A stretch of 64,000 nt of DNA from Spirodela intermedia (taxonomy: Eukaryota; Streptophyta; Magnoliopsida; Alismatales; Araceae): the NCBI GenBank assembly GCA_902729315.2, contig LR746265.1, positions 3,886,892-3,950,891 of the forward strand, given 5' to 3'. The number at the start of each line of letters is the position of its first letter. The stretch's first letter is position 1. Under the pieces are notes generated by a model. That model was not told the DNA's origin, ran no database searches, and was given only the letters and a program-made list of their open reading frames with translations. Of the stretch, positions 1 to 14,500 are shown in pieces. The position numbers were made by a program, and so were the translations under genes.

Positions 1-82
1 TGGTAAATAACCTCTATGTGGAATTCCTTGCAGGACCCACCCAAGCACTGCATTTCTCCTGAATTCATAAAGCCTTTGCAAT

Positions 83-1701
83 ATGGATGACAGTGGGCAA
101 AGAGACAATGTTAGGCAGAAACAAGATCAGTACAAAGGAGTCCACACTCAGGTATGTAGTCCTGACATGCGTTTTTTTCTCTTCAGTGCACCGTAAGTGT
201 GGATTAAACGTCCATAGCTGCTTAGGGAATACTCTTGGGGTAGCCATGAGTTGGTCCAAGTTGTTGACCAATTCATTCCACACCCCCATGCTGTAGATCC
301 CTGTATAACTTATTTAAGGTGCCCTCATCCATTTCTTGTTTCAATAAGATACCTATCAAAGTTTTCTTCCTGCTATCATTTTCAAATTACGTTGTCGTAG
401 TTCAGAGTTTTCATGTATTAAGTTCATATCGATTTCGTTGTGTAATCATGCGTCTCTACAGGCCTGGAACAACTGAACATCATCTGGTGAGATTAACAGT
501 CATAAGAACAATGGGAATTTCCTATAGAATTATTGTATTCTGCTAGATTCTGTGAAACATTTCCTGATCACGGAGTATTACAATTTTTTTGAAACAGAGG
601 GTTATAAAAGGATATGGGGCGATGCGTGCATATCGTTAATTTTCTCACATATTTTATCTATTTAAATAAACTTCGATGCCACAACTCCGATGATAGAACA
701 AGGATTAATTAAGCATGTGGATTAATGGCGATGTGAAATTAGCGCCGTTTTCTGTTGTGCAGTGGATGATGCCGCAACATCAGATGAAGGACCATCACAC
801 GATCAAACTCATGACCATCATGGCCGAGAGAGACAACGCCATCCAGGAGCGGAATTTAGCGCTGTCTGAGAAGAAAACAGCTATGGCCGAGAGAGACATG
901 GCCATCCTCCAGAGGGACGCTGCCATCTCTGAGAGGAACAATGCCTTAATGGAGCGAGACTCCGCCATCGCCGCCCTCGAGTACGCCCGGGAGAACGGTA
1001 TCAGCGGCAACGGCGGCCCGGGGTGCCCCCCGGGCTGCACCATTCCCCGGGGATCCAAGCACATCCACCACCACCAGCTTTCCAACATGCACCAGCCGTC
1101 GCAGCTCTCCGACGCGTCCTACGGCCACAGGGACATGCACATAAGCGAGGCGTTCCCCATATCTGTCTACTCGGAGAACGCCGTGAAGGCGAGACGGGTC
1201 AAGCGGTCGAGGAAGGAGGTGAAGGTCCAGTCTGGTGCGAAGAGAGCTCCCAAGTCTCAGAAGAAGAGGAGGGTCGGGGGCGAGGACCTGAACAAGCACA
1301 TCACCATGGCGAAGGGGCACGGCGGGGAGGATCTGAATAAGGAGGTATCGGCGATGAAGCACGAGTGGAAGAACCAGGATTTGGGGCTGAACCACGTCGC
1401 CTACGACGAGACGACCATGCCGGCGCCCGTGTGCTCCTGCACAGGGACCCTGCACCAGTGCTACAAGTGGGGGAACGGTGGGTGGCAGTCGGCGTGCTGC
1501 ACCACCACGATCTCCATGTACCCGCTGCCGGTGATGCCCAACAAGCGGCACGCCCGCGTGGGCGGGCGGAAGATGAGTGGCAGCGCCTTCACCAAACTTC
1601 TCAGCCGTCTGGCCGCCGAAGGGCACGACCTCGCCATGCCGCTGGACCTCAAGGACCACTGGGCCAAGCACGGCACGAATCGCTACATCACCATCAAATG
1701 A
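83..1701 (+). CDS. BPC: BASIC PENTACYSTEINE (BBR/BPC) GAGA-binding transcription factor, group II
   Basis: Two coding exons, 83-151 and 763-1701, joined in phase 0 across a 611-bp intron (donor CAG/GTATGT, acceptor GTGCAG), give 335 aa. The ATG at 83 is chosen because exon 1 reads MDDSGQRDNVRQKQDQYKG, the usual N-terminus of group II BPCs; a start inside exon 2 would lose it. Residues about 25-100 hold the repeated alanine/MAERD-type coiled coil used for dimerisation. A basic nuclear-localisation stretch follows (KRSRKEVK, then KSQKKRR). The C-terminal about 110 residues are the DNA-binding domain, with all five cysteines (CSC, QCYKW, ACC) and the RHARVGGRKMSG block. The family binds (GA)n/(CT)n repeats in the nucleus and recruits Polycomb-type partners. 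An AG at 32-33 could be the end of a 5' UTR intron. The family call is firm; the exact member (BPC4/5/6 type) is not resolved. Confidence 0.96.
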
Positions 1702-4290
1702 AGCCCCCTTCCCTTCCCCACCCGCCCCCCCGGAGGTACCCTCGTAGACCTTCTTCTTCTTCTTTGACCCCGTCCTGGAGGGGTCGGTAGCTGTAGCTAG
1801 TTATGAACCCCACCCGCAAACCACCCCAATTGCTCTCCTCTTTTCTTGTTCAGCAAAACGAAGCCGATAACTCGGAGGAGGAACCTCTCCCCCCCCGCCT
1901 GGGGAGAGGAGCCTTTAGTCTGGCAGTCTGGCGCTGCTCGCTCAGGAGCCTTGAAGAACAGTGCGAGGAACGGATCGGCCGTGTCATGCCGGGGAGTGCC
2001 CAGGTTTATTGTAGTCCGCCTCATCTCCCGCCAGAGGTAGGCGGCACTTTCTGAGTATATATAAATCTTAGTCAAAACCTCATCTCGTATTGTAGCTTCT
2101 TCGTTGACTTTCCTTAATCGCGTATAAGCTCGGGTTTACGGTGTCCTCCAGTATCCAGAGTGATTTCCAGACGGGTCGCTCAGTTTATTTCCAATTAGGG
2201 TCAACGCTCAAGTCAAATTTGAAAGGAGGGCGGCTTTCAATTGACGGCGTCAATTTGCTCACATTTGGAGGTGGACAATATACGAAATGTCTCCCGCTCT
2301 TCTTCTCTCTCTATCTCTTGTCGCTAAACAGACACATCTAGCTCTCAGACGCCTTACTTGGTCTTTAAGACCTATTCTCATTGTCTGTTTACCTCTCTGT
2401 CTGCCTTACTTCTTATTCGTCTTACCGTGCACTGCAAGCCTCGTTGACAATTTATAACTTAAATAAAGCACAAACCTCAATGAGATCCGTCCTAACAGTT
2501 AAGTCAAACGGAAGAAGGAGAGAATGGTGTCAGATACTGATCTTTAATCATCCCACTTGTACATACATGCATGATTCAAAGCTATTCTACTTATAGCTTG
2601 AGTTCACCTACCTCTTAGATTATTGAAACGTTTATGCCATCATTCCGCGCCCAAATGCCCTTACAACTGCCACGTCATTTGCAATATTCTCGTAGAATCT
2701 ATGCCGTAACTTAACTCCCAACACGCATATGCAAAATGTACGTGGAGTTAGAAGGCTATAAGAAGGCCCTAACCTTGCCTCATGATTCATTTCGGGATAC
2801 TCATAATCTTCATTACTAAGTCTTCTATTCATGATTCTCCCCTTTAGGGTTCAACCCATATTAACCAGAAAATAATGCATCTTCGACCAAAGTTCTCTAA
2901 GCTTTCGACACTGGGAAAAGAGAAAAAAAAAAAAACAAACAATAAATGTTTCTCAAGTGCATGTCTTTGATATTGCATTAGATTATCATCAATGGAATAA
3001 AACAGATTTTTCTCAAGGTTAATATGTGAATTTAAATAAAAATTCCTGAAATGATTTTTAAAATCTATTTTGGTGTTTTTTTGTTCTATTTCATTAACTT
3101 TGCCTTAGGTGACAATGGTAATTTTAATCATTTAACCCTAGTTATCCTACAAAACTAATATGTTAACAAAACACAGTGTGTTGACCCACGGGAAATGTAG
3201 GAGTGTTGACTTAGTGAGTCTACACACATTAGTTGTAAGATTTTTAGCATGTCGGCACAAACAAAGATTTTTTACGAGATGTGACATGTTAGACATGTCT
3301 AAAATGGCTAGTTTCAACGTAATGTATCTTTCATGTGTGTTTATTATTTTGTCCTATAATGTCATAAGTTTTTGTTTCTCTCATTTGAGTAGACTTTCCC
3401 ATTAGTAACACCCAATCTCATTGTGCTCTCTTGATAACTAATCTTTATATGTGGTAAATATTATTGGTCATATACTGCCCTCTTTTACAACACAAAATTG
3501 TCATATGTAAAAACAATTTTCTCTATATTCTCAAATACCATGCAACGTAAAATTTATTTTTTATCTTTTATGAAAATGAAAATCTACTATTAAATTCACG
3601 ATATTTCTTGCAATTTAAAACTTTTATCTTCTGTTTTGATTTAACTTTTTTGCTATTAGCAGATCCTGATTCTCTAACTACAACTATAACCATAACCTAT
3701 CCTATTGATCTATAGTTTTCTAAATACTTTTCTGAAGTTAGTAAAATATAATCATATTATTTATTTTTTATAAATACTGCATATTTTATTTCAAATATCA
3801 TTACCCTTGTATGGTTTTTCATATATCGTCCAATATGGCCCAAAGAACCATGACTTATTTCGTAAAAAAATACCAGCCAATCTTATATGAAGTGGTGCAC
3901 AAATAAAGAAAGGAATGCACGATTTGTCAGTATAACAAGCATTATATGAAATTAAGTATATGATGAGTGGTCAAATAAACAGCTACACACAATCTTTCAA
4001 ATACTCAAGCTTACAAGTTGTAGGAATGTAGGTCTTGACATGGTAGTCATATCTGACGGAGCCATTTCTCCCATTGGTGATTGGTCTCCATACATATGAA
4101 GATACATGAGATGTTTTGGCTAGAATCTTTGCACCTCACGTCATCGCCGATGCGCCCTCCTTCCCAGGTAAGACAAGGACCAGCACAGCTCCCAGTTCTT
4201 CTGCCCATTTACATTCCCTAATTTCTGGAGACGACAGAGGAACCTTGTGTACGCGTTAACAGAGGCATTTATTCGTTTCAATTCGCAGCC
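1702..4290. other. Intergenic, including the BPC 3' UTR
   Basis: The first few hundred bases are probably BPC 3' UTR. From about 2.9 kb the sequence becomes AT-rich with poly-A/T runs. The short open frames here show no family resemblance and no splice-consistent continuation. I see no RNA gene, repeat array or transposon terminus. Confidence 0.5.
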
Positions 4291-4293
4291 CTG

Positions 4294-4685
<392 letters not shown>

Positions 4686-5405
4686 GGCACTGTTTACGTG
4701 GCTAAGGCACCCAACATCCCCACGTGACTGATACACCCAAAATCCCCAAGTGGCCACTGAACTTTAGTTCTTCTTCTTCTTCTCTCTGCCCTCCGCTCAC
4801 TGTAACATAATCTAAAAATCCCTCTTTTTTTTCCCAGATTGTGGCAGCAGTAGTCCAAATTCCCTTCACATTTGACCAGCCCAACTGGAGGCTCACACCC
4901 GACGTTAGCGTACCACGATTCCCGAAAGTCGATTGGCAACGATGGATCCGAACGAGATGAATCTTGGGCTATCGATATGCATATACATTGGGCAAAGTTC
5001 AATCTTACGATAAAATGTATATTCGTACGCGATCCAAGCCTATTGGCAGGTCCTCTGTTGTGGCAGCACGGTAATTTGCTTGGCTTACGTTAACTATTTT
5101 GCCGCGTGTTCTACAAAGTGGGTGGCGCACAGCGGTTGGCCCAGTAGGGCTTGGGCAGTTGTCCTTGCCTACTGACCGGAGCCGCAATTGAGTAGGTAGG
5201 AGCGTAGTTCTTTTGAAAATAAGGCTTGGTTAAATTTCTGGTATTCTTAAATTTCCGTAAGTAGGTTTCAAGCTATCAGTAACCTCGATAAAATTTTATT
5301 GAACGTAACAAGTCAGAAATTCCCACTAATTGATACGATCTCACTCCTGGTTTAGATTAGCATCTAACATTTTTGTCTAACTTGGACAATGGACAAACTA
5401 CTGTG
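4686..5405. other. Spacer between the two COMT relics
   Basis: About 720 bp with no coding similarity that I can recognise. It has a poly-T run near 4825 and GGCCCA-type motifs near 5138. I could not align it to either COMT copy or to a transposon end. Confidence 0.45.
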
Positions 5406-6357
5406 ATGACCAGGAAAACCTATGCCATAAAGCTGCCCAGTGCGTACGTTCTCCCGATGACTCTCAAGGCGGCAATCGAGCTGAACCTCCTCGAGATCAT
5501 CAGTCGGTGGGGGGTTCCGGTGCCCAACTCTTCCCTGAGGAGATTGTCGTCACGCTTCCCAAGGAGAACCCGGAGGCGGCCGTCATGGTCGACCGTATCC
5601 TCTGCCTCCTCGCCAGTTACTCGATCCTCACCTACTCCATCGTAGACGGCGATGGCGGAAAGGTCAGCAGACGCTATGGCCTGGCCCCCGTCTCAAGGTT
5701 CCTCATACCGAACGAGGATGGCGTATCCATGGCCGCCCGAGCACTCATGATCCAGGACAAGGTCCTCATGAAGAGCTGGTATTACTTAAAGGACTCAGTT
5801 CTGCAAGGAGGAATCCCCTTCAACAAGGCCCACGGAATGGCCTTATTTGAGTACCTCGGAACTGACCCCAGATTCAACAATGTGTTCAACGCCAGCATGT
5901 CAAACTGCTCCACATAACCATGAAAAAGATGCTGGGGATCCACCGGGGGTTCGACGGTCTCGGCGTTCTGGTCGGCGCCACGCTCAACATGATATTTTCC
6001 AAGCACCACTCCATCAAGGGTATCAACCTCGATGCGCAGCCGTGGAGTACTCGTTAATGGAAGGATTTATTCTTTTCAATGCGCAGCCGTGGAGTACGTG
6101 AACGGCAAAATATGGTCGGGAGCGTTCCCAGTGGAGACGCCATCTTCATGAAGGTGACCGACTCTCTCGTCGACTTCCCCACTTCCTCCGTTTTCAATCT
6201 CCTCCAGTGTTTACTCGATTTAGACGTTCTCTCTGGAACTGGGTCTGCAGTGGATCCTTGACGACTGGAGCGACGAGCACTGCCTAAACCTTCTGAAGAA
6301 CTGCCGGAAGGCGCTGCCGGAGCAGAGGAGGGTCATCGTCATGGAGGGCATTCTTGT
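5406..6357 (+). pseudogene. COMT-type O-methyltransferase pseudogene (copy B, 5' and middle parts)
   Basis: Clear COMT similarity from the N-terminal dimerisation domain ([20 protein letters not shown]) through [20 protein letters not shown] and [19 protein letters not shown] to [15 protein letters not shown]. At least three lesions are visible. The frame shifts near 5500. A missing base near 5915 turns the STITMKK block into a stop. Six codons that would hold the glycine-rich SAM loop (DVGGGT) are lost between LV and GATLNM near 5972. Near 6035-6100 a 19-bp segment is directly repeated and the frame is lost again. A 97-bp intron (6154-6250) matches that of copy A, and the following exon has [11 protein letters not shown], so the catalytic histidine is now aspartate. 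The rest of the C-terminal exon is missing after about 6357. Confidence 0.9.
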
Positions 6358-9300
6358 CATGGCGGATAGATTCAGTATTTCTCCTCTTAAACACTCATAT
6401 ACCGATCCAGAGGTTGCTTAAATGTTCTTACGTGTCATCATCAAGCTTCATGGTATTCTTCTATCCATCGTCTCTAGTCATAATTGGATAATTCTCAGTG
6501 CTATCTAAATAGAGCTTTTCCACCTTCAAGGCACATGCTTGCGTCGTAGCACTGCCTACTACCTCCAAACCGACAGTCAATCTGAGATTGTTGTCTCGAG
6601 ACTTATCTTCGCTGTTTCTCGAGTGATCGCCCACGTACTTAGAGTTAGTGACTTCATTGGTCGGAATACAAGAATAATATAAGTTAAGACTAAAACTATA
6701 TTATTAATTAATTATTAATTTATGATAATGAAGACTTATCACTACACTCAAAGACTAATTCTTGACGACTACACACGACTGAGCCAAAAGGGCTGCCATA
6801 AGATTAGCCTACTCTGTTGTGGCGAAGAAGGTTGCGGCGGAGCACAATAGAGAGGGCTGACTAATCACAGATGCCTTGTTAGAAGCATTAGTCACGAGTG
6901 CTTGAACATGGAATCTTGTCAAGAGGAAATTGAGGGACCAATGGGCTGACGATGGTTGATGGCAAGGGAAGCCGAGGGAACTGATGAGTGAGGAGCTATT
7001 CCTTAGGGGAGTCCAACATTATGTGACGGGACCCATGCGAATGAATATCGCAATGATCTAAGGAGGCAGCTACAAATTTTGATGGCAGCATCATCCTTAT
7101 TACCACCCAAATGGGGGCCTCAGTCCTCTTAACAGCTGCGACGTCACCTCACCCCTGGTAATTTTTGTAGTCTTTGAGGCATAAGTAACGTTGCAAATGC
7201 TAGCTACCCCAATATCAATGTTTCCTCCACCATCACTATCACTGGAATGACCAAGGGACCTGTAAGTATCCCTCCATCTCATCCCTACAACCTGCCCGTC
7301 TCACCTTGTTACCATATCCTAAGCCTAACCTCTAGATCTCCGATTTAGTCGTCCAACGTGCAGCCTTTCATCTAGAGTCCATCTCACACCAGATCTCTGT
7401 CCCTATCTGCTAACTTCTTCTCCCTAGATTCTTTACTCCCCTTATTCTATTTTATCAAATGTTTGATCCCATGGTGACATATGTTCTCAAGGCGGACATG
7501 GACGTCAACTCCTACATAGTTATGTGTGCTCTAGTCCCTTTTGCAAGGTCAAGGTCTGGTCAGCTAGTGGAAGAAAAAACTGGAGACTCTTTGATTTATG
7601 CATGAATTTGGTTGGCAAGATGTCATGAACTCCTCTTGTACTCAGCTCAAACACGAGGGCATGGATAGGGTTGGTAGCGCAAAACTAATAGAGCTGACAG
7701 TAGAAAAAATAAATTAGATAGCAATCTGAATGAGATAGTCTATAGCTCAGAGCAGCAAATGACAAACATTGTTCCTCCCTAGAGAAGAAGTGAGGAATCA
7801 AAACAAGTGTCACTGATCAATCTCCATCAAAAAATCCTACCAAATAACTTAGAAGCCTTTGAAAGGATGGCTTCATGGGCAAAATAAACTTCATGATAGA
7901 GTCCCCTAGGCTGCTTGAAATAACATTCAAGTAACAAGTCATCAAACCACTAGTATGTACATCAATCTCAAAACTCACAGGGCGAGACTTTGATGGCATG
8001 GAGATTGAAAAGATTCTAATGGATCATAAGGTTTTTTTCGTCGAAGATCGTCCTTGCAGACTGAAACATTCCAAGAGGTGTCTATATCTAAATCTTTCTT
8101 CCTTCTAGTAAAAAGATTTAGACACCTAATAATTACTTTTCATTGTTGGCATTTAAAGTTCTTCTCTATTTTAAGATTTTGGAGAACCGTGGATTAGTGG
8201 CCCACTCAAAGGAGTGGAAAACACGATACATATCACATCTAATGTCTTGACATTGTAGTTAGAGACAACAAAGTTGTCCATTGAACATTTGGAAAAACAA
8301 GCTAAAACTTCATCTTCACGACTTTGAATGCCATAATCAATCTCTATATCCAAGTATCATAATTTCTCTATGGAGATCTGATACTAACATTTTCTTCTTC
8401 CTAGATTTCCATCTACGACATGAAATCAAGCCACATTTATATAACATAACCATAATCTCTTCTATTTCGATGAACCTATTCATTTGCCACTACAAATGAG
8501 TACTTGAGATTCTAAATTCTCATTGAAGTGGCATAGATTTTTTGACAACCTTGGTTGGGTTCCTTCATAGGGCTCATAGAGTCTTCTTTTATATGATTTT
8601 TGTGTGTAATCTTGCACCTAAACCACTAAACCAGATCCTTGTTGCTGCTTGTGTTGGTGACAATGCAACAAGCATCCTTGCATCTATTAGACCCACCTCC
8701 CGATCTACCTCCCGGTCTATAGTCAATTTAACATACACTTGAAAGAAGAGGGACAACTTACCATGAGCTGAAGAGTAATTTGAAATAGAGATATCTATTG
8801 AGAGAGACATAAGGGAGCCCTAAGAGAACAATTAGGGCATTGAGAAGTTGGTCGAAAAGGAGAGCCAAAGTTTCTCGAACCACCTCCTCCCTCAAAACCC
8901 TAGGGACATTCATCAGACACCCACTTCCTTTCCCCTTATTCCCAAAACTCATATTCCCATGTTACTGTATGCAAAGACATTAATTATTCTACTCTAGTTG
9001 AAATTTTTAGTATCCCCTTGTCTGTTTTACTAAGTCAAATCAGATGCTCCTAACAACTTGGTATTAGAGTTATCATGCCCATAAAGAAAAGATGAAATAT
9101 ATGAGAACTTGGAGAAGAAGACTAAAGGTATAAAAGAGGTAAGGTAGATGGAAAATATCAATAGAGAACATAATGAGAGAGCTAACATAAGTTATGGAGT
9201 AGCTCATAGATCATCGAGACAACGTCCAAATTGTGTAATAGAGAAATGAGGAAAGAGTCATTATAGGTGGTGAGATGCGCACCCCATCACTAGATAAAGT

Positions 9301-11100
9301 GTGAGATATAAGTGTTTGACTCCAAGTCAATAGCAATTACAATGAAACTATGAGAAGAGTTCATAATCAATATATTTCTAAAGCAATCAACTACAAGTAG
9401 AGATAGAGGATGTTGTCTCAAAATAGCTTTTTTTGGCAAATAAATATTTGGTAAGCGTATATTTCAAGTTAAACTACACTTTGAGATGAATACAAATAAA
9501 GGTTGAGACTAATTAAAAATACTTGCAGCCAACTTGGATGACAAAGCACTAGTTGTGGTTTTGGTGCTTCATGTGTTGGCATGCAAGCTATCCTCATTTA
9601 GAATCATCAACTAGTGACTTATTTTAGTCATACTTTGTCACTTCAGAATTGACTAAAATCAATTTAGAAAAGTGAACTCATGACCATAACTCTAATGACC
9701 TTAAAGTTGAAGTATTATTTAATGGGTCAGCCATTTTATCATGTATATTAATTATATTAGTTTAAAATATGTTTTAAATAAAGATAGTTACATTTCAAAT
9801 ATCATAAATGGCTAGTCAAGATTCTCAACTTTTATTTCATAATCGAATATAAGTCCATAGTCAAGAATAAAGTCCTTGATATTTTTTTCATAAGTTTCAC
9901 ATCCTCTATTATAATAATCACTTTCATGATAAAAGGCTCAAGTGAATGACCGAAATATCAATTGCATCAATGTCTTCTTCTTTACCATCAATGACTATTC
10001 ATTTCACAGAATTATGGAATGATTATGCCAATACTCAAACAAAATGTCATGATAGTGCTGTAGGGGGTCGCTCATGATTTCTTCTAACTTATAAATAGAT
10101 GGTATAAGACTTTTACAAGCAAGACATGAGAATTATTATTAAAAAAAATTATGTCTAAAAGTATTTATTTGTCATAGCAGCAGCTACAAAACATTAAGTA
10201 TAGTTGGCCTACTCCAAAATCTCTTTATTTATCATCATATTTGGGCTGATGTTGTAAAGGATTTTATCAAGAGATTACCTTGCTCCAATAGTTATTGATC
10301 CATACTAGTGGTCATGGACAAAGTAAATAAATATTCACATTTTAGTCCATTCACACAAACGTCTACAATGCAAGTGTAATTATGAAATTTCTCAAACATG
10401 TGGTTAAATTGCATGAAACCCTAAGATCTATTACATTCAACCATGACAAGGTTTTCTATAGTTTGTTCTAAACATAGTTGTTTTGATCAAAAAGAACCAT
10501 TTTTAAGTGCAACATGACATTCTATATACAAATACTTGATTTAACTGAAGTAGTCAATGACAAATCTTCACTATTCTGTCTATGACAAATCTAAGTATTG
10601 GAACCACACACTAACTAGTGCTGAATTGTTTCGATATCAAATAACATTCCATTTTAAGTGGTTCATGGAGATGATTCTCCACCTACCATTGTCACCACAT
10701 TACAACCTACACAAGTGGCATCAATTGAGGAGCAATTGCAACAATGTGACTCTATATTGAACACTTTTTTATCTTTAACCAAGTTGACATAGTGGCCTAC
10801 ATATTAGATATATTGGATTTTGTCAAGATATATCTCATTTTTTTTATATCACAACCTAAGAAGGCATTAGGTGAATGCTCTTGCAATTAACCTTTGAGAC
10901 CAGTGTTGGATGAAAATTTGCAACAAGTAGTCCAACTCAAAAAGGAGAGCCAGAGGTGAATGAGTATTTATTTTAAAGTATTGACCCCTATTTATTGATA
11001 ATTTAATCAACATGTATTTATATTTTTGAAAATTATATCTCTTAATTCGTTTTATTCGGAAGTGAGCTACCTAATTTAATTCGGGTCGGGTCCAAGTGTA
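6358..11100. other. AT-rich gene-free stretch, probably decayed repeats
   Basis: No open frame here shows a recognisable domain or splice-consistent extension. A degraded LTR-retrotransposon-like primer-binding site near 9.06 kb suggests that part of the stretch derives from an old element. I could not define paired LTRs, gag or pol. Confidence 0.5.
9059..9077 (+). mobile_element. Degenerate LTR-retrotransposon primer-binding-site relic
   Basis: The sequence TGGTATTAGAG followed closely by TTATCATG resembles the initiator-Met tRNA primer-binding site of plant LTR elements (TGGTATCAGAGC..ATG), with a C-to-T change. The upstream sequence ends ..CCTAACAACT, consistent with a decayed 5' LTR ending in CA. 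No matching 3' LTR or polyprotein was found, so this is a remnant at best and could be chance. Confidence 0.35.
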
Positions 11101-11102
11101 TT

Positions 11103-11108
11103 ATATAT
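11103..11108 (+). promoter_or_regulatory. Possible TATA box of the CCCH zinc-finger gene
   Basis: TATATA lies just upstream of the palindromic GACCCGGGTC and about 490 bp before the predicted start codon at 11591. This would leave a long 5' UTR that contains an upstream open frame starting at 11179. It is supported by position only. Confidence 0.3.
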
Positions 11109-11590
11109 GACCCGGGTCGATCGAAACCCGGTAGACCGCCGTGGCAAGCGGGTTATTTGTGCGGGCCCCACTTGAACTATGGTTGGAACCTTCGAGACGG
11201 TCCAGATCGAGCAACTCCATCGGAGGGCCGGCGCCGTCACCCGCTCGGATGTCTCATCTGGAGAGCACGATAACTACGTAACCGTATATGAAGAGAGGGA
11301 AGGCAGATGGCTGTGGTGGCTCCTCTCGGCGTGTAGGTCTAGGGTTCATCTTCCTCTCCTCTCTCCTCCCCCATTCTCGGGGCGGTTCCGACGTCTTGCC
11401 TCTCGTTTTGACGACTCTCGCCGCGTATGTATTCACGAAAATGAACGAGATCGGCCGATTTGGATTGCTTGGTGGGAGCGTTTCCGCGGAGATTAGTGTA
11501 GGGGTCCTGGGTGGTTCTCATCTTTTCGACTAGGATTCGGAGGTTTGGGGGAGGCTCAGACGTTTATCTTGACCCCTAAGGTACTGACTT

Positions 11591-14500
11591 ATGGCGGGGC
11601 TGAAGCAGTCGAAGAGGGTCTCTTGGGCCCCGGCCGTGAAACTGTGTCAGGTATCAATGCGTCGCACGACTTTGTAGGCAAATCGTTTGATTTCTCTTTC
11701 ATAGGATCTAAAAAATGATTGCGTCTGTCTCTCTGCCCCGACTGATTGAGAAGATTTATGGTGTTGTTTGCCCCATATTTCTCTCTCTCTCTCTCGCCAG
11801 CTATTATTTCTGTGTCGCATGAGAAATTGCCACCCTCACTTCTTTCCCCTTATTTTTTAGCCAAATCCCAAGTCAATTATTAGACTGTATCTTCGTGGCC
11901 TGTGATTTCAATTGCAGTGGTCCCATCCACACCCTGTCGAGCGGATCGGCTCTGTTTTTCCTGTTCTTCCCTCGTGTACCTTCCTTCCCCAAGCCCATCG
12001 GTCAATCTCGACAGAGTAGTTGTCGAATTCCTCCCATGATTGGAGATTTTTTTTAATGAAGGAAACGATTATGACAAAAATGTAATTGGAACGACTGACG
12101 TCCGACTCGGAATATGACGACTTCTTTCACCAGAGAACTGATGTGTTCCGGTGGGCGGTCGATGAATCAACTGGTTATACTCCTGTTTCATCATAATTTT
12201 GAAACAATTGATCAGCTTAAATCTATCACCTCCTTTTATCCGTTGTATGATGCAGACCTATGCCTGATCAATCAATCAGCTGTTTCGATATTCGTTTTAA
12301 AATAACAACGATTGTTACTAATCAGATATCAAATCCATATTGGCACAATTGAGTAAATTAGGTTAAGAACATCAGATTACTTCATGTTGGATACCAGCCC
12401 CACTTCTTCTCTATGTAGATTCATATCGCCCTCATTAATAACGGAAATGTCTAAGAAAACACTTTAAGAGAGTAATAAACACATGAAGTGATGTCTTGTT
12501 CCTATTTATCAGTATTTCCAGTACGACACAGACTTGAAAGTTTAGCCTTTTTCTTTGCAAGAAGTCAACAAGATAAGAATTCTTAAAGATCAGTTCGAAA
12601 GGAATTTAATGTAAAGAATTTATTTAAGGAGTTTATAACCAGACTTCCAGTCTTATTTGTGCATGGAAAATGCTGAAATTGTCGCCTGTGTTCTGTGCGT
12701 GATGATTGCTGAACCTATGGGGTATTATGACAACCAAACCCAGGATGCGCACAATAGTTCTATGCTGTTAGATGTTTGGCCGTTGGCTAGATGCTGGCTT
12801 CCCAAACCCTACAACTTGAAGCAATTTCCTACAAAAGTGGCCGTCCTAGTGTAATAAAGTACTTTGGCAGCATAATGAAATTTAATTCCCGGCAGTGATG
12901 TGTTTGGTGTCGGCTTTAAATGACCCCATCGCAGGTTCTCATGCATGCGCTACGCTAATATACACCCTGAGTGAGGGGACGCTTCTGTCTTCAGTGTGAG
13001 CAGAATTTCCATGAGTCTGATTCATGGGATGGACACATGATTCGACCTATTTGGTTTTCCACAGTTGGCAAATGTCACAAGATGGGATCGAATTACCTTT
13101 CTTGAAAGCTGTTAGTGGTTAGATAATTAGTCTATGCAGTAATATGATTCATGAATGATATTTAATCCATCAGTAATACGTTTTATCGTATTGAAGTTTG
13201 ATTTTCATTTATCACCATCTGCTTTCCTTGGGGAAGGACAGAAGGTGTCAGGCCTATTTGTCAATTGATAAGAACCTTCACTGTCTAGCCTAGGATCTCT
13301 GGCCAGGGTTGATGAAACCCATGAGTTTTCTTCTGTTTCTTTCCCATTGCATAGACCATAAACCACGGCATCACCATTAGCAGAATTATGGTTCAGATAC
13401 GTCTTTTAGTTGTTAGACTGTGAAACAGCCAGATGTACGTGAGCTGTGGGAAGTCCACAGGGTTTTGGGATTAATTATGATACAGTGTGTATACTATCAC
13501 ATCGTATTTATTTTTGCTGCTATGGTGAGAACTTGTGGCTACCTTGGCCACCCCTATTTTCTGTTCTTGCCTTCCAGCCCTTGCCCTCAGTATCTGTGAC
13601 CTGAAGAAAGATATCGGGCTAGTGACGTAAAATGTGGGCAGTTGTGACTCGAATTGATTTTAGCTCTTTTCCCCTAAGATTTTATAAATGTGCTTGAGCA
13701 ATTGAAGATCCCATTATGGCTCTACCTTCATAAAAAGCGGATGCTTGTTCTAGTGTTCCTGACTGAAATTCTGGGTTGGTTTGGCTGATTCTTGAGACTT
13801 TCAAGACGGAGAAAATAAAATTCAAACATGCAAAATAATAGGGAAACAAAATAAGGTCACAGAATATAAATTAAAAAACTGGAAAGTAAGAGAGTATATT
13901 TGAAGAGTGTCGTGGATATCCCAATGCGAATACAGAATGGCAATAATGAGAAACAAATACATTCATCTTAGGTTTAGCAAGAACTTTAAGATGATCACTG
14001 GGATTTTTAGCCTTGAATCTAATAAATGTATCTCTCTAGACATTCTTATACAATCAAAAGTTGTTAAGACACCTCTCACCATCTCCATTTATTTTTTCCC
14101 CGCTGAGCTCAGCCCCTTTTTAGGAAGCTTTTTAATAACTACATTTTGATTGATGTATGTTAAAGTACGAAGCAGATAGGGCGGCACCTGAATTTCTCTG
14201 CTGTTTTCTTAGTCCCTTGAACATGAGTGAGAGCCTCTCTTTTTTCTGCAGTGTGGCCGTTATCAATTTATGGTGTTCCTTTTCCTGATGGCTGAGACAA
14301 AGGTTAATCTGAGTAATTTCATCCGAGGATTTACTATTACTCCCTGTCGTTCGAGCCATCTAGGGGTTCCCTTTAAACTTAAAACTTTTAATGTCACTCA
14401 TGTACAGTAATCTGGTATGAACCTAATGTCCTGTCTGAGTTGTTTTATGATCATCCTTGCCAATTTGTTAGCTTGTACTGTAGTGGAACCTGGATACCAG

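Noticed and set aside
946-1671. 241-codon minus-strand frame opposite the BPC exon
   Set aside because: It is the antisense shadow of the GC-rich BPC coding exon and has no domain.
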